Shown here in pieces: positions 27,859-36,403 of a stretch of DNA of 64,000 nucleotides; positions within the stretch are counted from its first letter, which is position 1; each line of letters begins with the position of its first letter. Source of the stretch: Cryobacterium adonitolivorans (GTDB taxonomy: Bacteria > Actinomycetota > Actinomycetes > Actinomycetales > Microbacteriaceae); assembly GCF_004402695.1 (NCBI RefSeq), contig NZ_SOFL01000012.1, forward strand, positions 1 through 64,000, written 5' to 3'. The notes beneath the pieces were generated by a model, which worked only from the letters and a program-made list of their open reading frames with translations, was not told the DNA's origin and made no database searches. A program made the position numbers and the translations under genes.

Positions 27859-28755
27859 TCAGCCGTTCGCGGCTGCGTTGATCGTGATCTCGTCCACGCC
27901 ACCGTCCGTGACACCCCAGGCATCGAGGATGGCGTTGTAGCTGCCGTCATCCACCATCGACTGCAGAGCGGCCTGCACGGCGGCGGTGAGTTCGGAACCC
28001 CTGGCGACGACCATGCCGTACGGGGCCTCATCGAAAGTGTCGCCGGCCGGCTGCAACTTGTCGCCGGTCTGGGCGATCGCGTACAGCGAGACCGGGGAGT
28101 CGGCGCTGAGTGCGTCGGCCTGGCCGAGCACAACAGCGTTGGCCACGTCGGCCTGGGTGTCGAACTTCAGCTTGTCGATCGGCGGCTTGCCGGCGGCCAC
28201 GCAGGCCTCGCTCTTGGCGGGCACCTCATCGGTGTCCTCGAAGGTGGCGGTCTGCACTGCAACCTTCAGACCGCAGGCGTTGTTGGGGTCGACGTCATTG
28301 CCCGTCGCCGACGCCCACTGGATGCCGGCGTTGTAGTAGTTGACGAAGTCGACCTGCTCTTCGCGCTCGACGGTGTCGGTGAAAGAGGACGCCCCGATGT
28401 CGGCCTTGCCGCCGGCCACGCTCGGGATGATGTTGTCGAACTTCGCGACCTGGAACTTCGGTGTCAGGCCGAGCTTGGCGGCGAGGCCGCTGGCGAGCTC
28501 GATGTCCCAGCCGATCGGGTCGCCGGCCTCGTTCTTGAACTCGTTCGGCGCGTAGGTCGGTTCGGTTCCGATGATCAGGGTGCCACGATCGGCCACCTCG
28601 GCCGGGACCAGTGCTGCTGCCGCATCGTCTTTCGTGGTCGCAGCGGCGCTCCTCTCGGGCACACCTGACTCCGCCGGAGTCGAGTTGTCCACGCATCCGG
28701 TGAGCATCAGCGCCGCCACGGCAGCGAGGGCGGGGAATACGTATCTAGCGCGCAT
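27859..28755 (-). CDS. amino-acid ABC transporter substrate-binding lipoprotein, copy 2
   Basis: 298 residues, a tandem duplicate of the gene at 26762-27658. The signal, lipobox MLTGC and ligand-binding blocks are the same. Changes cluster in the linker after the lipobox and are scattered through the lobes. The upstream 100-150 bp of both genes also resemble each other (GGTTACCG blocks, GCAGTGAGCCT against CGGAGTGAGCCT), so the duplication included the promoter. Ligand contacts (for example SSFTDT, AGIQWAS) are conserved, suggesting similar ligands. It may give dosage or slightly different specificity to one transporter. Confidence 0.9.
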   Translation of the reverse strand: MRARYVFPALAAVAALMLTGCVDNSTPAESGVPERSAAATTKDDAAAALVPAEVADRGTLIIGTEPTYAPNEFKNEAGDPIGWDIELASGLAAKLGLTPKFQVAKFDNIIPSVAGGKADIGASSFTDTVEREEQVDFVNYYNAGIQWASATGNDVDPNNACGLKVAVQTATFEDTDEVPAKSEACVAAGKPPIDKLKFDTQADVANAVVLGQADALSADSPVSLYAIAQTGDKLQPAGDTFDEAPYGMVVARGSELTAAVQAALQSMVDDGSYNAILDAWGVTDGGVDEITINAAANG

Positions 28756-28934
28756 GGCACAACCTTTTCATGGGTCTCGAGGCCTCAAGGATCGAGTCGA
28801 CAGTGCGGCCCGTGGATGGTGCGACCGGAGTGAGCCTGAAACGTCCCTGCGCTGGGGGTACGGCTCGTACGACATCGGCTTCGGGACCAGTCGGTACGGA
28901 GGCATCTCAAGGTTACCGCGCTCCAGGCAGCCCT

Positions 28935-28961
28935 CGCTCCCGGCCGCTGGGGCCGGGAGCG
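28935..28961. terminator. terminator hairpin of the siderophore uptake operon
   Basis: CGCTCCCGGCC (28935-28945) pairs perfectly with GGCCGGGAGCG (28951-28961) around a five-base loop, 20 bp after the stop of the minus-strand siderophore-binding protein gene. There is no T-tract. Confidence 0.75.
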
Positions 28962-28980
28962 CTGCGTGTCTAACCGGCGA

Positions 28981-30009
28981 TTACTTCGCGGCGTCGGCGG
29001 CCAGAGCGGCCACCGAGAGCTGCTCGACGTAGTCGTCGATGCCCCAGGTGAGCGAAAGGCCGGTGGGCGGGGAGACCGAGGCGACGACGGCCGCTCCGAC
29101 CGGCGACGCCACGGCTCCGTTCTGCACCTGCGGCATGACCTGCGCGTAGCCGGCGTTCAGGAACGCGTCGGATTCCTCCTGGGTAGCGGCGAAGTTGACG
29201 ATCACGTCACTCGTGAGTTTGTCGAGCTGCTCGTAGCTGATCGTGTAGAAGAAGTCGGACTCCCCGTTGGCGAGTTCGGCGACGCTCGGGGCGCTCTCGA
29301 AGCCGAGTTCGGTGGCGAAGGTCACGCGCGGGTCGGCATCCGTGTAGACGTAGAAGACTCCGGCCGTGTCGGAGGTGAGGGCGATTGACTTGCCCGCGAA
29401 CTCCGGATGCGCCGCGGCCTTTTCGGCGATCGCCCTGTCGATGTCGGCGAGCAGGCTGGTGGCTTCGTCGGTCTTGCCCAGGGCCGTGCCGGTGATCTCG
29501 ATCAGCTCCCGCCAGTCGGTGGACCAGGGCTCGTCGGGGTAGGCCACGACGGGGGCGATGTCGCTGAGCAGCTCGTACTGCTCCTCGGTCAGGCCGGAGT
29601 ACGCGGCGAGGATCACGTCGGGCGCGGCGGCCGCGATCTCCTCGTAGGGCGGTTCGGTGGAGTCGGAGAGCACGGTCGGCAGGTCCGCGCCCTGCTCGTC
29701 CAGGGCGTCGGCGATCCACGGCAGCACGCCGTTCTCGTCGCCGCCGTAGGCCTGGAACGGGATGGCGACCGGCACGACACCCAGCGCGATGGCGTCGTCG
29801 GCGCTGCCCCAGCCCCAGGTGACAACACGGGTGGGCTCGGCGTCGATGGTGGTCTCACCGAAGGCGTGCTCGATGGTGACGGGGAAGGCGCCGCCGGCCG
29901 CGGCATCCGTGCCGGCGTCGCCGTCGGTGTCGGAGGCGGAGCATCCGCTGAGCGTGAGGGCGGCGATGGCCGCGGTGGCGGCGAGCACGGTGATCAAACG
30001 TCTAGGCAC
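28981..30009 (-). CDS. iron-siderophore ABC transporter, substrate-binding lipoprotein
   Basis: 342 residues from a GTG at 30009. The signal peptide ends in the lipobox TLSGCSASD. The class III binding-protein fold is indicated by VTIEHAFGETTIDAEPTRVVTWGWGSADDAIALGVVP and VILAAYSGLTEEQYELL, typical of FecB/FhuD-like proteins. It has its own iron box (30050-30068), separate from the permease/ATPase promoter 3 kb upstream, so it could be expressed at higher level than the rest. Confidence 0.92.
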   Translation of the reverse strand: MPRRLITVLAATAAIAALTLSGCSASDTDGDAGTDAAAGGAFPVTIEHAFGETTIDAEPTRVVTWGWGSADDAIALGVVPVAIPFQAYGGDENGVLPWIADALDEQGADLPTVLSDSTEPPYEEIAAAAPDVILAAYSGLTEEQYELLSDIAPVVAYPDEPWSTDWRELIEITGTALGKTDEATSLLADIDRAIAEKAAAHPEFAGKSIALTSDTAGVFYVYTDADPRVTFATELGFESAPSVAELANGESDFFYTISYEQLDKLTSDVIVNFAATQEESDAFLNAGYAQVMPQVQNGAVASPVGAAVVASVSPPTGLSLTWGIDDYVEQLSVAALAADAAK

Positions 30010-30049
30010 AGGTAACTCCGGATCTGGAAGGGGGAAGGGCCCCTGGTGT

Positions 30050-30068
30050 TTAGGGTAGCCTCACCTAA
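30050..30068. promoter_or_regulatory. DtxR/IdeR-type iron box of the siderophore-binding protein gene
   Basis: TTAGGGTAGCCTCACCTAA matches the consensus at 17 of 19 positions. It lies 41 bp upstream of the binding-protein start and 10 bp beyond the ATPase stop, giving the last gene of the cluster its own iron-controlled promoter. Confidence 0.85.
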
Positions 30069-30077
30069 TATAGCGGA

Positions 30078-30932
30078 TCAGGCGGCGCCGTGGAAGCGCC
30101 CGATCGGCACGACCAGCGGGGAGCCGCAGACCGGGTCGGCGATGATGCGGGCGGTGAGCCCGAAGGCGTCCAGCACCACGGCCTCGGTGAGCACCTGGGC
30201 CGGAGCGCCCTCGGCGATGATCGTGCCCTGGCGCATGACTACGAGCCTGTCGGCGTAGCGGGCGGCCAGGTTGAGGTCGTGCAGCACCATCACCACCGTT
30301 GTACCCTGCTCGTGGTTGAGCTCGTGCAGCAGGTCGAGCACCTCCACCTGGTGGGTGACGTCGAGGAAGGTGGTGGGTTCGTCGAGCAACAGGATGTCCG
30401 GGTTCTGCGCGAGCGCCATGGCGATCCAGACGCGTTGGCGCTGCCCGCCGGAGAGCTCTTCCATGCGCCGGGAGGCCAGCTCCAGGGTCTGGGTGGCGGC
30501 CATGGCCTCGGCGACGATGGTGTCGTCGGTGCTCGACCAGTGCCGGAACCAGCCCTGGTGCGGGTACCGCCCCCGGCCGACGAGGTCGGCCACGCCGATG
30601 CCCTCCGGCGCGATGGGCTGTTGCGGCAGCAGGCCCACGATGGTGGCGACCTTCCGGCTGGGCAGGCTGGCGATGTCGCGGCCGTCGAGGGTGACCGTGC
30701 CGGCCTGCGGCGGCAGCAGCCGGGCGAGGCCGCGCAGCAGGGTGGACTTGCCGGACGCGTTCGCGCCGACGATCACGGTGATCGCGCCGGGTTCGATGGC
30801 GAGGTCGAGCTTGTCGACGATGCGGGTGCCGTCGTAGCCGAGGCTGAGGCCGGTGGCGGTGAGGGCGTGCCGGGCGAATGCGCCGGGCTGGCCGACGGGC
30901 TGGCCAGCGGTCTGGTCGGTGGTCTGGGGCAT
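30078..30932 (-). CDS. iron-siderophore ABC transporter, ATP-binding protein (FecE/FhuC-like)
   Basis: 284 residues. Walker A is GANASGKSTLLRGL, with signature ELSGGQRQRVWIAMALAQ and Walker B ILLLDEPTTFLDVTHQ, a form typical of siderophore ATPases. Its start overlaps the permease stop by one base (TGATG). It powers import of Fe3+-siderophore through the two upstream permeases. No siderophore biosynthesis genes are in the window, so it may import xenosiderophores. Confidence 0.93.
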   Translation of the reverse strand: MPQTTDQTAGQPVGQPGAFARHALTATGLSLGYDGTRIVDKLDLAIEPGAITVIVGANASGKSTLLRGLARLLPPQAGTVTLDGRDIASLPSRKVATIVGLLPQQPIAPEGIGVADLVGRGRYPHQGWFRHWSSTDDTIVAEAMAATQTLELASRRMEELSGGQRQRVWIAMALAQNPDILLLDEPTTFLDVTHQVEVLDLLHELNHEQGTTVVMVLHDLNLAARYADRLVVMRQGTIIAEGAPAQVLTEAVVLDAFGLTARIIADPVCGSPLVVPIGRFHGAA

Positions 30933-31999
30933 CAGGCTCCCTTTCCGATTCGGTTCTGGGTGGCGAGCAGCCAGAGCAGGTAGGGGGCGCCGATGGCGCC
31001 GGTGATGATGCCGGCCGGCAATTCGAGCGCCCCCGGCAGCAGGTGCTGGGCGGTGAAGTCCGCGACCGTGGTGATCAGCACACCGATCAGCGCGGCCGGG
31101 AACAGGGCCAGGCTGCCGGTGCCCACGAGGCGGCGGGCGATGGGCGCAGAGACGAAGGCGATGAACGCGAGCGGACCCACGAAGGCGGTGGCGAGGGCCG
31201 CGAGGGCCACGGCGGCCACGAGCAGGGCCAGCCGGGAGCGTTCGGCGCGCACGCCGAGGCTGCTGGCGGTGTCGTCGCCCAGTTGCAGCATCCGCATCCG
31301 CCCGGCGAGCACCCCGATGGCCGGCAGCAGCACCGCCAGGAACGCGGCCAGCACCGCGATCTCCGGCCAGCGGGCGCCGCTGACGCTGCCGACCAGCCAG
31401 GTGAGGGCGTCCTCGGCGTTCCGGAGGTCGGCGCGGGAGAGCAGGTAACCGAGCAGGCCCTGCACCATGAACGCGACACCCACGCCGATGAGCACGAATC
31501 GGTAGCCGACCACGCCGCCGCGCCAGGCGAGCAGGTAGATGGCGGCGGCCACGACCATGGCGCCGGCGAAGGCCATGAACGAGGTCGCGACACTGCCCAG
31601 GCCCAGCACGAGCATGCCGAACACCGCGGCAGCGCTGGCGCCGCCGGTGACGCCGATGATGTCGGGGCTGGCCAGTGGGTTCCGCAGCACGGTCTGGAAC
31701 AGCGCGCCGGAGACCGCAAAGGCCACGCCGACGAGGATCGCCAGAGTCAGCCGCGGCAGCCGCAGTTTGAACACGATGAAGTTCTCGCTGCTCGATCCCT
31801 GGCCCACCAGGGTGCGCAGCAGGTCGGGCACGCTGAGGTTGTAGGCGCCGACCATCAGGCTGGTCGCGGCGACGACCAACACCAGCGCGGCCAGCACGAG
31901 CACGATGCGACGTTCCCGGCGGTGCCGCAGGGTGCGGGCTCGCACGAGCGGGGCGGCATCCACCGCGGCCCGGGCGGATGTCGTCACGGCGCCGCTCAC
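30932..31999 (-). CDS. iron-siderophore ABC transporter permease, second subunit
   Basis: 355 residues with about nine to ten hydrophobic helices and the BtuC/FecCD signature blocks (GALFQTVLRNPLASPDIIGVTGGA, FVGPLAFIAFVSAPIARRLVG). It overlaps the first permease by 4 nt and the ATPase by 1 nt. FecCD-type permeases act as heterodimers, consistent with two adjacent genes. The N-terminus has an Arg-rich cytoplasmic tail. Confidence 0.92.
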   Translation of the reverse strand: MSGAVTTSARAAVDAAPLVRARTLRHRRERRIVLVLAALVLVVAATSLMVGAYNLSVPDLLRTLVGQGSSSENFIVFKLRLPRLTLAILVGVAFAVSGALFQTVLRNPLASPDIIGVTGGASAAAVFGMLVLGLGSVATSFMAFAGAMVVAAAIYLLAWRGGVVGYRFVLIGVGVAFMVQGLLGYLLSRADLRNAEDALTWLVGSVSGARWPEIAVLAAFLAVLLPAIGVLAGRMRMLQLGDDTASSLGVRAERSRLALLVAAVALAALATAFVGPLAFIAFVSAPIARRLVGTGSLALFPAALIGVLITTVADFTAQHLLPGALELPAGIITGAIGAPYLLWLLATQNRIGKGA

Positions 32000-33075
32000 A
32001 GGCCGGCCAGCTTCACGCGGCGCACCAGGGCGATGAGCATCGGGGCGCCGAGGAACGCGACGACCAGGCCGGCCTCGATCTCGCCGGGGCGGGCGATCAC
32101 CCGGCCGAGCACGTCGGCGGCCAGCAGCAGCACCGGGCCGAGCACCGCGGAGTAGAGCAGGATCCAGCGGTAGTCGGGGCCGGTGAAACGGCGGGCTATG
32201 TGCGGAACGGCCAGGCCCACGAACACGATCGGGCCGGCCATGGCGGTGGCCGAACCGCAGAGCAGCACCACGGCGACGGCGCAGACGATGCGGGCCGCCA
32301 CGAGGTTCTGGCCGAGCCCGCGAGCCAGGTCGTCGCCCAGGGCGAGCGCGTTGAGCATCCGCCCGGCCAACAGGCAGAGCAGCACGCCGACGCCGATGAA
32401 CGGGGCCAGTTGCAGGGTGGAGTCGAGGTCGCGGGCCACGAGGGAGCCTGCCGACCAGAACCGGTACTTGTCGAACGCCTCCGAGTCGCTGAGCAGCACG
32501 ATGGTGATCAGGGAGGTGAGCGAGGCGGTGAGCGCGGTGCCGGCCAGGGCCAGTTTCACCGGGGTGGCGCCCTCGCGGCCGAGGGAGCCGACCACGTAGA
32601 CGATCACGGCGGCCACGAACGCGCCGGCAAAGGCGAACCAGACGTAGCCCATCGCCGAAGTGACCCCGAACCAGGCGATGCCGGCGACGACGAAGAGCGA
32701 GGCGCCGGCGTTGACGCCGAGCAGGCCGGGATCGGCGAGCGGATTGCGGGTGATGCCCTGCATGAGGGCCCCGGCCAGGCCGAGCGCGAGGCCGGCGAGC
32801 AGGCCGATGGCGGTGCGCGGCACCCGCAGGTCGAGCACGACGGTGTGGTCGGTCACGCCGAGGTCGGGGTGCAGCAGGGCCTCGAGCACGGTGCCCAAGG
32901 GGATCGCCCTGCTGCCCACTACGAGCGACGCGGCCACGGCGAGCGCCAAAAGGATCACGGCGGTGAGCAGTCCGGCGAGCTGGCGCCGCCGCGGCACCCG
33001 CAGCGCGTCGTTGGCTGCGGGCACGACGGACCCGCGGGTCGGCGCACCCGTCCCCGAAGCCGCTGAGGTAAGCAT
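31996..33075 (-). CDS. iron-siderophore ABC transporter permease, first subunit
   Basis: 359 residues with the FecCD blocks GALMQGITRNPLADPGLLGVNAGA and MAGPIVFVGLAVPHIARRFTG. It is the first gene of the permease-permease-ATPase operon. The ATG at 33075 lies inside an iron box (33064-33082). Regulator binding would therefore cover the start codon and the likely transcription start, and the message may be leaderless or nearly so. Confidence 0.92.
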   Translation of the reverse strand: MLTSAASGTGAPTRGSVVPAANDALRVPRRRQLAGLLTAVILLALAVAASLVVGSRAIPLGTVLEALLHPDLGVTDHTVVLDLRVPRTAIGLLAGLALGLAGALMQGITRNPLADPGLLGVNAGASLFVVAGIAWFGVTSAMGYVWFAFAGAFVAAVIVYVVGSLGREGATPVKLALAGTALTASLTSLITIVLLSDSEAFDKYRFWSAGSLVARDLDSTLQLAPFIGVGVLLCLLAGRMLNALALGDDLARGLGQNLVAARIVCAVAVVLLCGSATAMAGPIVFVGLAVPHIARRFTGPDYRWILLYSAVLGPVLLLAADVLGRVIARPGEIEAGLVVAFLGAPMLIALVRRVKLAGL

Positions 33076-33082
33076 TACCTAA
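33064..33082. promoter_or_regulatory. DtxR/IdeR-type iron box overlapping a start codon
   Basis: TGAGGTAAGCATTACCTAA matches the consensus at about 15 of 19 positions and is itself strongly dyad-symmetric (AGGTAA/TTACCT). The ATG of the permease gene is within it (33073-33075 on the minus strand). Confidence 0.75.
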
Positions 33083-33152
33083 GTATGCCAGCCTCGACCT
33101 GAGCAGTCACCCGGGGTGGACCGTCCAGAGTCCCTGCTGGCATCATGAACCC

Positions 33153-34019
33153 ATGACTGTGCCCGTGCTGCGATTCGCCGCCTTCACCGACCCGACCCTC
33201 ACTGATGCGGCCGCCGGGGGAAACCCCGCCGGCATCGTGCTCGACGCAAGCGGCCTCGACGACGCGGCGATGCAGTCCATCGCCGCCAAGGTCGGCTACG
33301 CCGAAACCGCCTTCGTCACGGTGCCGGTGGTCGACGGCGACCCGCGCCGCAGCCGGTTGCGCTACTTCTCCCCCGTCGCCGAGGTGCCGTTCTGCGGGCA
33401 CGCCACCATCGCCACCGCCGTGGCGCTGGCCGGCCGCGACGGTGTCGGCGCGTTCACGTTCGACACCAGCGTCGGCACCATCACGATCCAGACCCGCAAC
33501 ACGGATGCCGGCCTGGCCGCATCCTTCACCAGCGTCGAGCCCGAGGTGCGGGCCATCGCGCCTGAGGTGCTCACCGAACTGCTCGGGCTGCTCGGCGCCT
33601 CGGTTGCGTCGCTGCACCCCGAGTACCCGCCCCTGCAGGCCTTCGCCGGCAACTGGCATCCGGTGCTGGTCTTCGCCAACGCGGCCGGGTTCGACGCCTT
33701 CACCTTCGACCCGGCGGCCATGCGCACGCTGATGGATGCTCAGGGCTGGGCGGGAACCGTCACCACCCTGACGGTGCTGGGCCCGAACGAGTTCGAGGCC
33801 CGTAACCTGTTCCCGGTCGGCACCCTCAGCGAGGACCCGGCCACCGGCTCGGCCGCCGCCTCGGTGGGCGGTTACCTGCGCGAGCTCGGGCTGGTGACAC
33901 CGCCGACGCGGGTGGTCATCCACCAGGGCCGGCACGTGCACCGGCCGAGCCTGCTGCTCGTGGACGTGCCTGCCACCGGCGGCATCGTGGTGAGCGGCAC
34001 CGCGTCCGAGATCGCCTAG
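33153..34019 (+). CDS. PhzF-family isomerase/epimerase
   Basis: 288 residues. The opening GGNPAGIVLDASGL, the catalytic Glu region AETAFVT, SPVAEVPFCGHATIATA and the late SEDPATGSAAASVGGYL are hallmarks of PhzF/YddE proteins with a diaminopimelate-epimerase fold. No phenazine genes are nearby, so this is one of the many family members of unknown substrate. The ATG at 33153 is divergent from the siderophore operon with an 77-bp gap. Confidence 0.92.
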   Translation: MTVPVLRFAAFTDPTLTDAAAGGNPAGIVLDASGLDDAAMQSIAAKVGYAETAFVTVPVVDGDPRRSRLRYFSPVAEVPFCGHATIATAVALAGRDGVGAFTFDTSVGTITIQTRNTDAGLAASFTSVEPEVRAIAPEVLTELLGLLGASVASLHPEYPPLQAFAGNWHPVLVFANAAGFDAFTFDPAAMRTLMDAQGWAGTVTTLTVLGPNEFEARNLFPVGTLSEDPATGSAAASVGGYLRELGLVTPPTRVVIHQGRHVHRPSLLLVDVPATGGIVVSGTASEIA

Positions 34020-34052
34020 CCGCGCGGCGCGTCAGCCACGGCACGCGTTACC

Positions 34053-34086
34053 CCCGGCGGCACGCGATAAAACAAGCGCCGCCGGG
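34053..34086. terminator. hairpin between converging genes
   Basis: CCCGGCGGC (34053-34061) and GCCGCCGGG (34078-34086) pair perfectly around a 16-nt loop that contains AAAACAA. It separates the converging phzF-like and sulfurtransferase genes. It could terminate either one. Confidence 0.6.
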
Positions 34087-34146
34087 CGTACTTCGGGCCG
34101 CGAAGACCAAACCGGGCCGCGACGCTGCCGGGCCCTCGAGAAGGGC

Positions 34147-35031
34147 CTAAGCGCGAGCGGATGCCCCGCCGGGAGCGTCCCCGGTCGCGACCGGCCGGTC
34201 GGGCAGGTTCGACCACTGTGACCAGGAGCCGGGGTACACCGCCGGGGTGAATCCGGCGAGGGTGAGCGCCACGGCCTCGTGGGCGGCCGTCACTCCGGAA
34301 CCGCAGTACACGCCCACGTCGTAGCCGGGACCGCGCGTCCCGGCGAACACCTGACCGTGCACCCCGAGTGCCTCGAACCGGGCCCGCAGCTGGGCGGCCG
34401 GAAGGAACCGGCCCTCGGCATCCAGGTTGCCGCCCGTCGGAGCGCTCACCGCGCCCGGGATGTGCCCGGCGCGCGGGTCGATCGGTTCGGTGTCCCCCCG
34501 GAAGCGTTCGGCGGCGCGGGCGTCGAGCAGCACGCCGTCCTGCGCGAGCGCGGCCGCGGCATCCGCGTCGAGCACAGGCAGGACGCCGAGCGTCAGGCTC
34601 ACCGAACCGGCCGGAACCGGCTCCTCGCCCTCCACTACCGGCAGTTCGGCGGCGCGCCAGGCGGCGAGGCCGCCGTCGAGCAGGCGCACGTCGCGCACCC
34701 CGGCGTGGCGCAGCAGCCACCAGGCGCGGGCGGCAGACATGTTGCCCAGGTCGTCGTAGACCACGACAGTGTCGCCATCGTTCAGGCCCCAGCCGCGGGC
34801 GGCGGCCTCCAGATCGGCCGACGCGGGCAGCGGATGCCGGCCGTCGGCCGCTTCGCCGTGCCCGGCCAGTTCGGAATCCAGGTCCACATACACGGCGCCG
34901 GGCAGGTGCCCGCGGCGGAACTCGGCACGGCCAGGAGGGCCGCCGAGCTTCCACCGCACATCGAGGATGCGCGGAGCCGGGCCGACGACGAGGAGTGCGG
35001 CCAGATCGGCCGCCGAAATCAGTGTGTGCAC
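34147..35031 (-). CDS. thiosulfate/3-mercaptopyruvate sulfurtransferase (tandem rhodanese)
   Basis: 294 residues with two rhodanese domains. The N-terminal domain has PRILDVRWKLGG and VVYDDLGNMSAARAWWLL, where the catalytic Cys is replaced as in all tandem enzymes. The C-terminal domain has the active loop YCGSGVTAAHE with the persulfide-forming Cys. The loop C-G-S-G-V-T-A is of the mercaptopyruvate type. It detoxifies cyanide or moves sulfane sulfur. The ATG at 35031 is divergent from the MFS gene. Confidence 0.92.
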   Translation of the reverse strand: MHTLISAADLAALLVVGPAPRILDVRWKLGGPPGRAEFRRGHLPGAVYVDLDSELAGHGEAADGRHPLPASADLEAAARGWGLNDGDTVVVYDDLGNMSAARAWWLLRHAGVRDVRLLDGGLAAWRAAELPVVEGEEPVPAGSVSLTLGVLPVLDADAAAALAQDGVLLDARAAERFRGDTEPIDPRAGHIPGAVSAPTGGNLDAEGRFLPAAQLRARFEALGVHGQVFAGTRGPGYDVGVYCGSGVTAAHEAVALTLAGFTPAVYPGSWSQWSNLPDRPVATGDAPGGASARA

Positions 35032-35090
35032 CCGTTCACGTTAGCCGGGCAGGCAGAGCCTCCGCTGCGCTTTGAGGCTCGCCCCGGACA

Positions 35091-35104
35091 TAGACTAGAC
35101 GGTT
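35091..35104 (+). promoter_or_regulatory. -10 box adjacent to MFS start, leaderless
   Basis: TAGACT (35091-35096) lies eight nt before the GTG at 35105, so transcription would begin at or next to the start codon. No convincing -35 box is present at 16-18 nt. Confidence 0.4.
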
Positions 35105-36313
35105 GTGAGCAGCTACTGGACCCTTCTGAAAACCCCGGGCGTTGCCCGACTCATCGGAGCCCAGCTCACCGCCCGATTCCCCTTTGGGATGCTTTCGCTG
35201 GCGTTCCTCATCCACATCGAGGCGCTCTTCGACTCGTACGCGGCCGCGGGCCTCGTGCTGGCCGCCATGAGTATCGGCCAGGCCATCGCCGGCCCGCTCA
35301 CCTCCCGGCTGATGGGCCGGCTGGGCATGCGCCCGGTTCTCATCGTCACCATGATCGTGTGCACCGCGGCGATCGTGGTCATGGCCCTGGTGCCGCTGCC
35401 GATCGTGGGCCTGATGGTCGTCGGCTTCATCGCCGGCCTGTCGATGCCGCCCATTCAGCCGGCCGTCCGCACCATCTACCCCAAGGTCGTCAACTCCCGC
35501 CAGCTCACGCCGCTGTTCTCCCTGGACGCCTCGGCGCAGGAGATCATCTGGGTGCTCGGCCCGGTCATCGCCACCTTCGTCGCTATCCAGGTCAGCAGCA
35601 CCGCGGGCATCCTGCTCGCCGCGTTCTTCCTCGTCGCCGGCGGCATCTGGTTCGTGGCGCTGCCCGAGGTGGGCCGGGTGCGCATCCCCCGCAGCCGCCG
35701 CAAGCTCGGGGTGGTGCTCAAGAAGCCCGAGGTGCTGCTGAGCACCGTCGTGGGCTTCATGCTCGTCGCCGCCTGCGCGGCCGTCGAGGCCGGGGTGGTC
35801 GCCGTCTTCGGCCACGGCAGCGCCAACGCCGGCTGGGTGCTGGGCATCTTCGCCATCGGCTCGCTCATCGGCGGGCTCGCGCTCGGCCACCTCCCGATCG
35901 GCCCGTGGGCGCTGGCCAGCCGGATGCTCATCGTCACGCTCGGCCTGGCCGTCGCCGGCATCTTTCTCAACTTCTGGTGGCTATCGGGGGCGCTGCTCGT
36001 CGCCGGCATCGGGATCGCGCCGTCGTTCGCGGTACTGTTCGGCATCGTCTCGGCCAGCGTCAAGTTCAGTGACACAGCCGAGGCGTACGGCTGGATCGGT
36101 ACGGGGCAGCTCATCGGCGCCGCGCTCGGCTCCGCACTGGCCGGCTTCGCCATCGACCACTCCGGTGCCGGTGCCGCGATCTACGTCGCCGCCGGGTTCG
36201 CCGCACTCGGCACGATCATCCCCGCGCTCGGCCGCCGCTGGCATCCCGACCTGCGTGGCCGCGACGCCGGCCCGATCCCCGACACCGAGCCGATCAGCAT
36301 CCAGGTCTCCTAG
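35105..36313 (+). CDS. MFS transporter
   Basis: 402 residues with twelve hydrophobic segments. The loop 2-3 motif is GPLTSRLMGRLGMRPVLIV, a typical G-x-x-x-D/R-x-x-G-R variant of the major facilitator superfamily, and a second one follows helix 8. The central loop is basic (RIPRSRRKLG). Substrate class is not evident. A drug or metabolite exporter is plausible. The GTG start at 35105 is supported by the adjacent -10 box. The gene is followed by a 61-bp terminator-like element. Confidence 0.88.
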   Translation: MSSYWTLLKTPGVARLIGAQLTARFPFGMLSLAFLIHIEALFDSYAAAGLVLAAMSIGQAIAGPLTSRLMGRLGMRPVLIVTMIVCTAAIVVMALVPLPIVGLMVVGFIAGLSMPPIQPAVRTIYPKVVNSRQLTPLFSLDASAQEIIWVLGPVIATFVAIQVSSTAGILLAAFFLVAGGIWFVALPEVGRVRIPRSRRKLGVVLKKPEVLLSTVVGFMLVAACAAVEAGVVAVFGHGSANAGWVLGIFAIGSLIGGLALGHLPIGPWALASRMLIVTLGLAVAGIFLNFWWLSGALLVAGIGIAPSFAVLFGIVSASVKFSDTAEAYGWIGTGQLIGAALGSALAGFAIDHSGAGAAIYVAAGFAALGTIIPALGRRWHPDLRGRDAGPIPDTEPISIQVS

Positions 36314-36342
36314 CCCGTCCCCCTCCCCCTTCCCTCCCCTCA

Positions 36343-36403
36343 CGCGAGCTGTGAGTTAAGCACCCAAAAACTCGAGTTTCTGGGGCTTTTCTCTCAGTTC
36401 GCG
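36343..36403. repeat. 61-bp palindromic element, family I, copy C
   Basis: The left arm CGCGAGCTGTGAG and right arm CTCTCAGTTCGCG pair with one wobble and one mismatch. The interior AAGCACCCAAAAACTCGAG and TTTCTGGGGCTTTT forms a mixed inner stem. It lies between the converging MFS gene and the damaged dehydrogenase gene, and contains that gene's stop codon (36394-36396). Confidence 0.8.
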
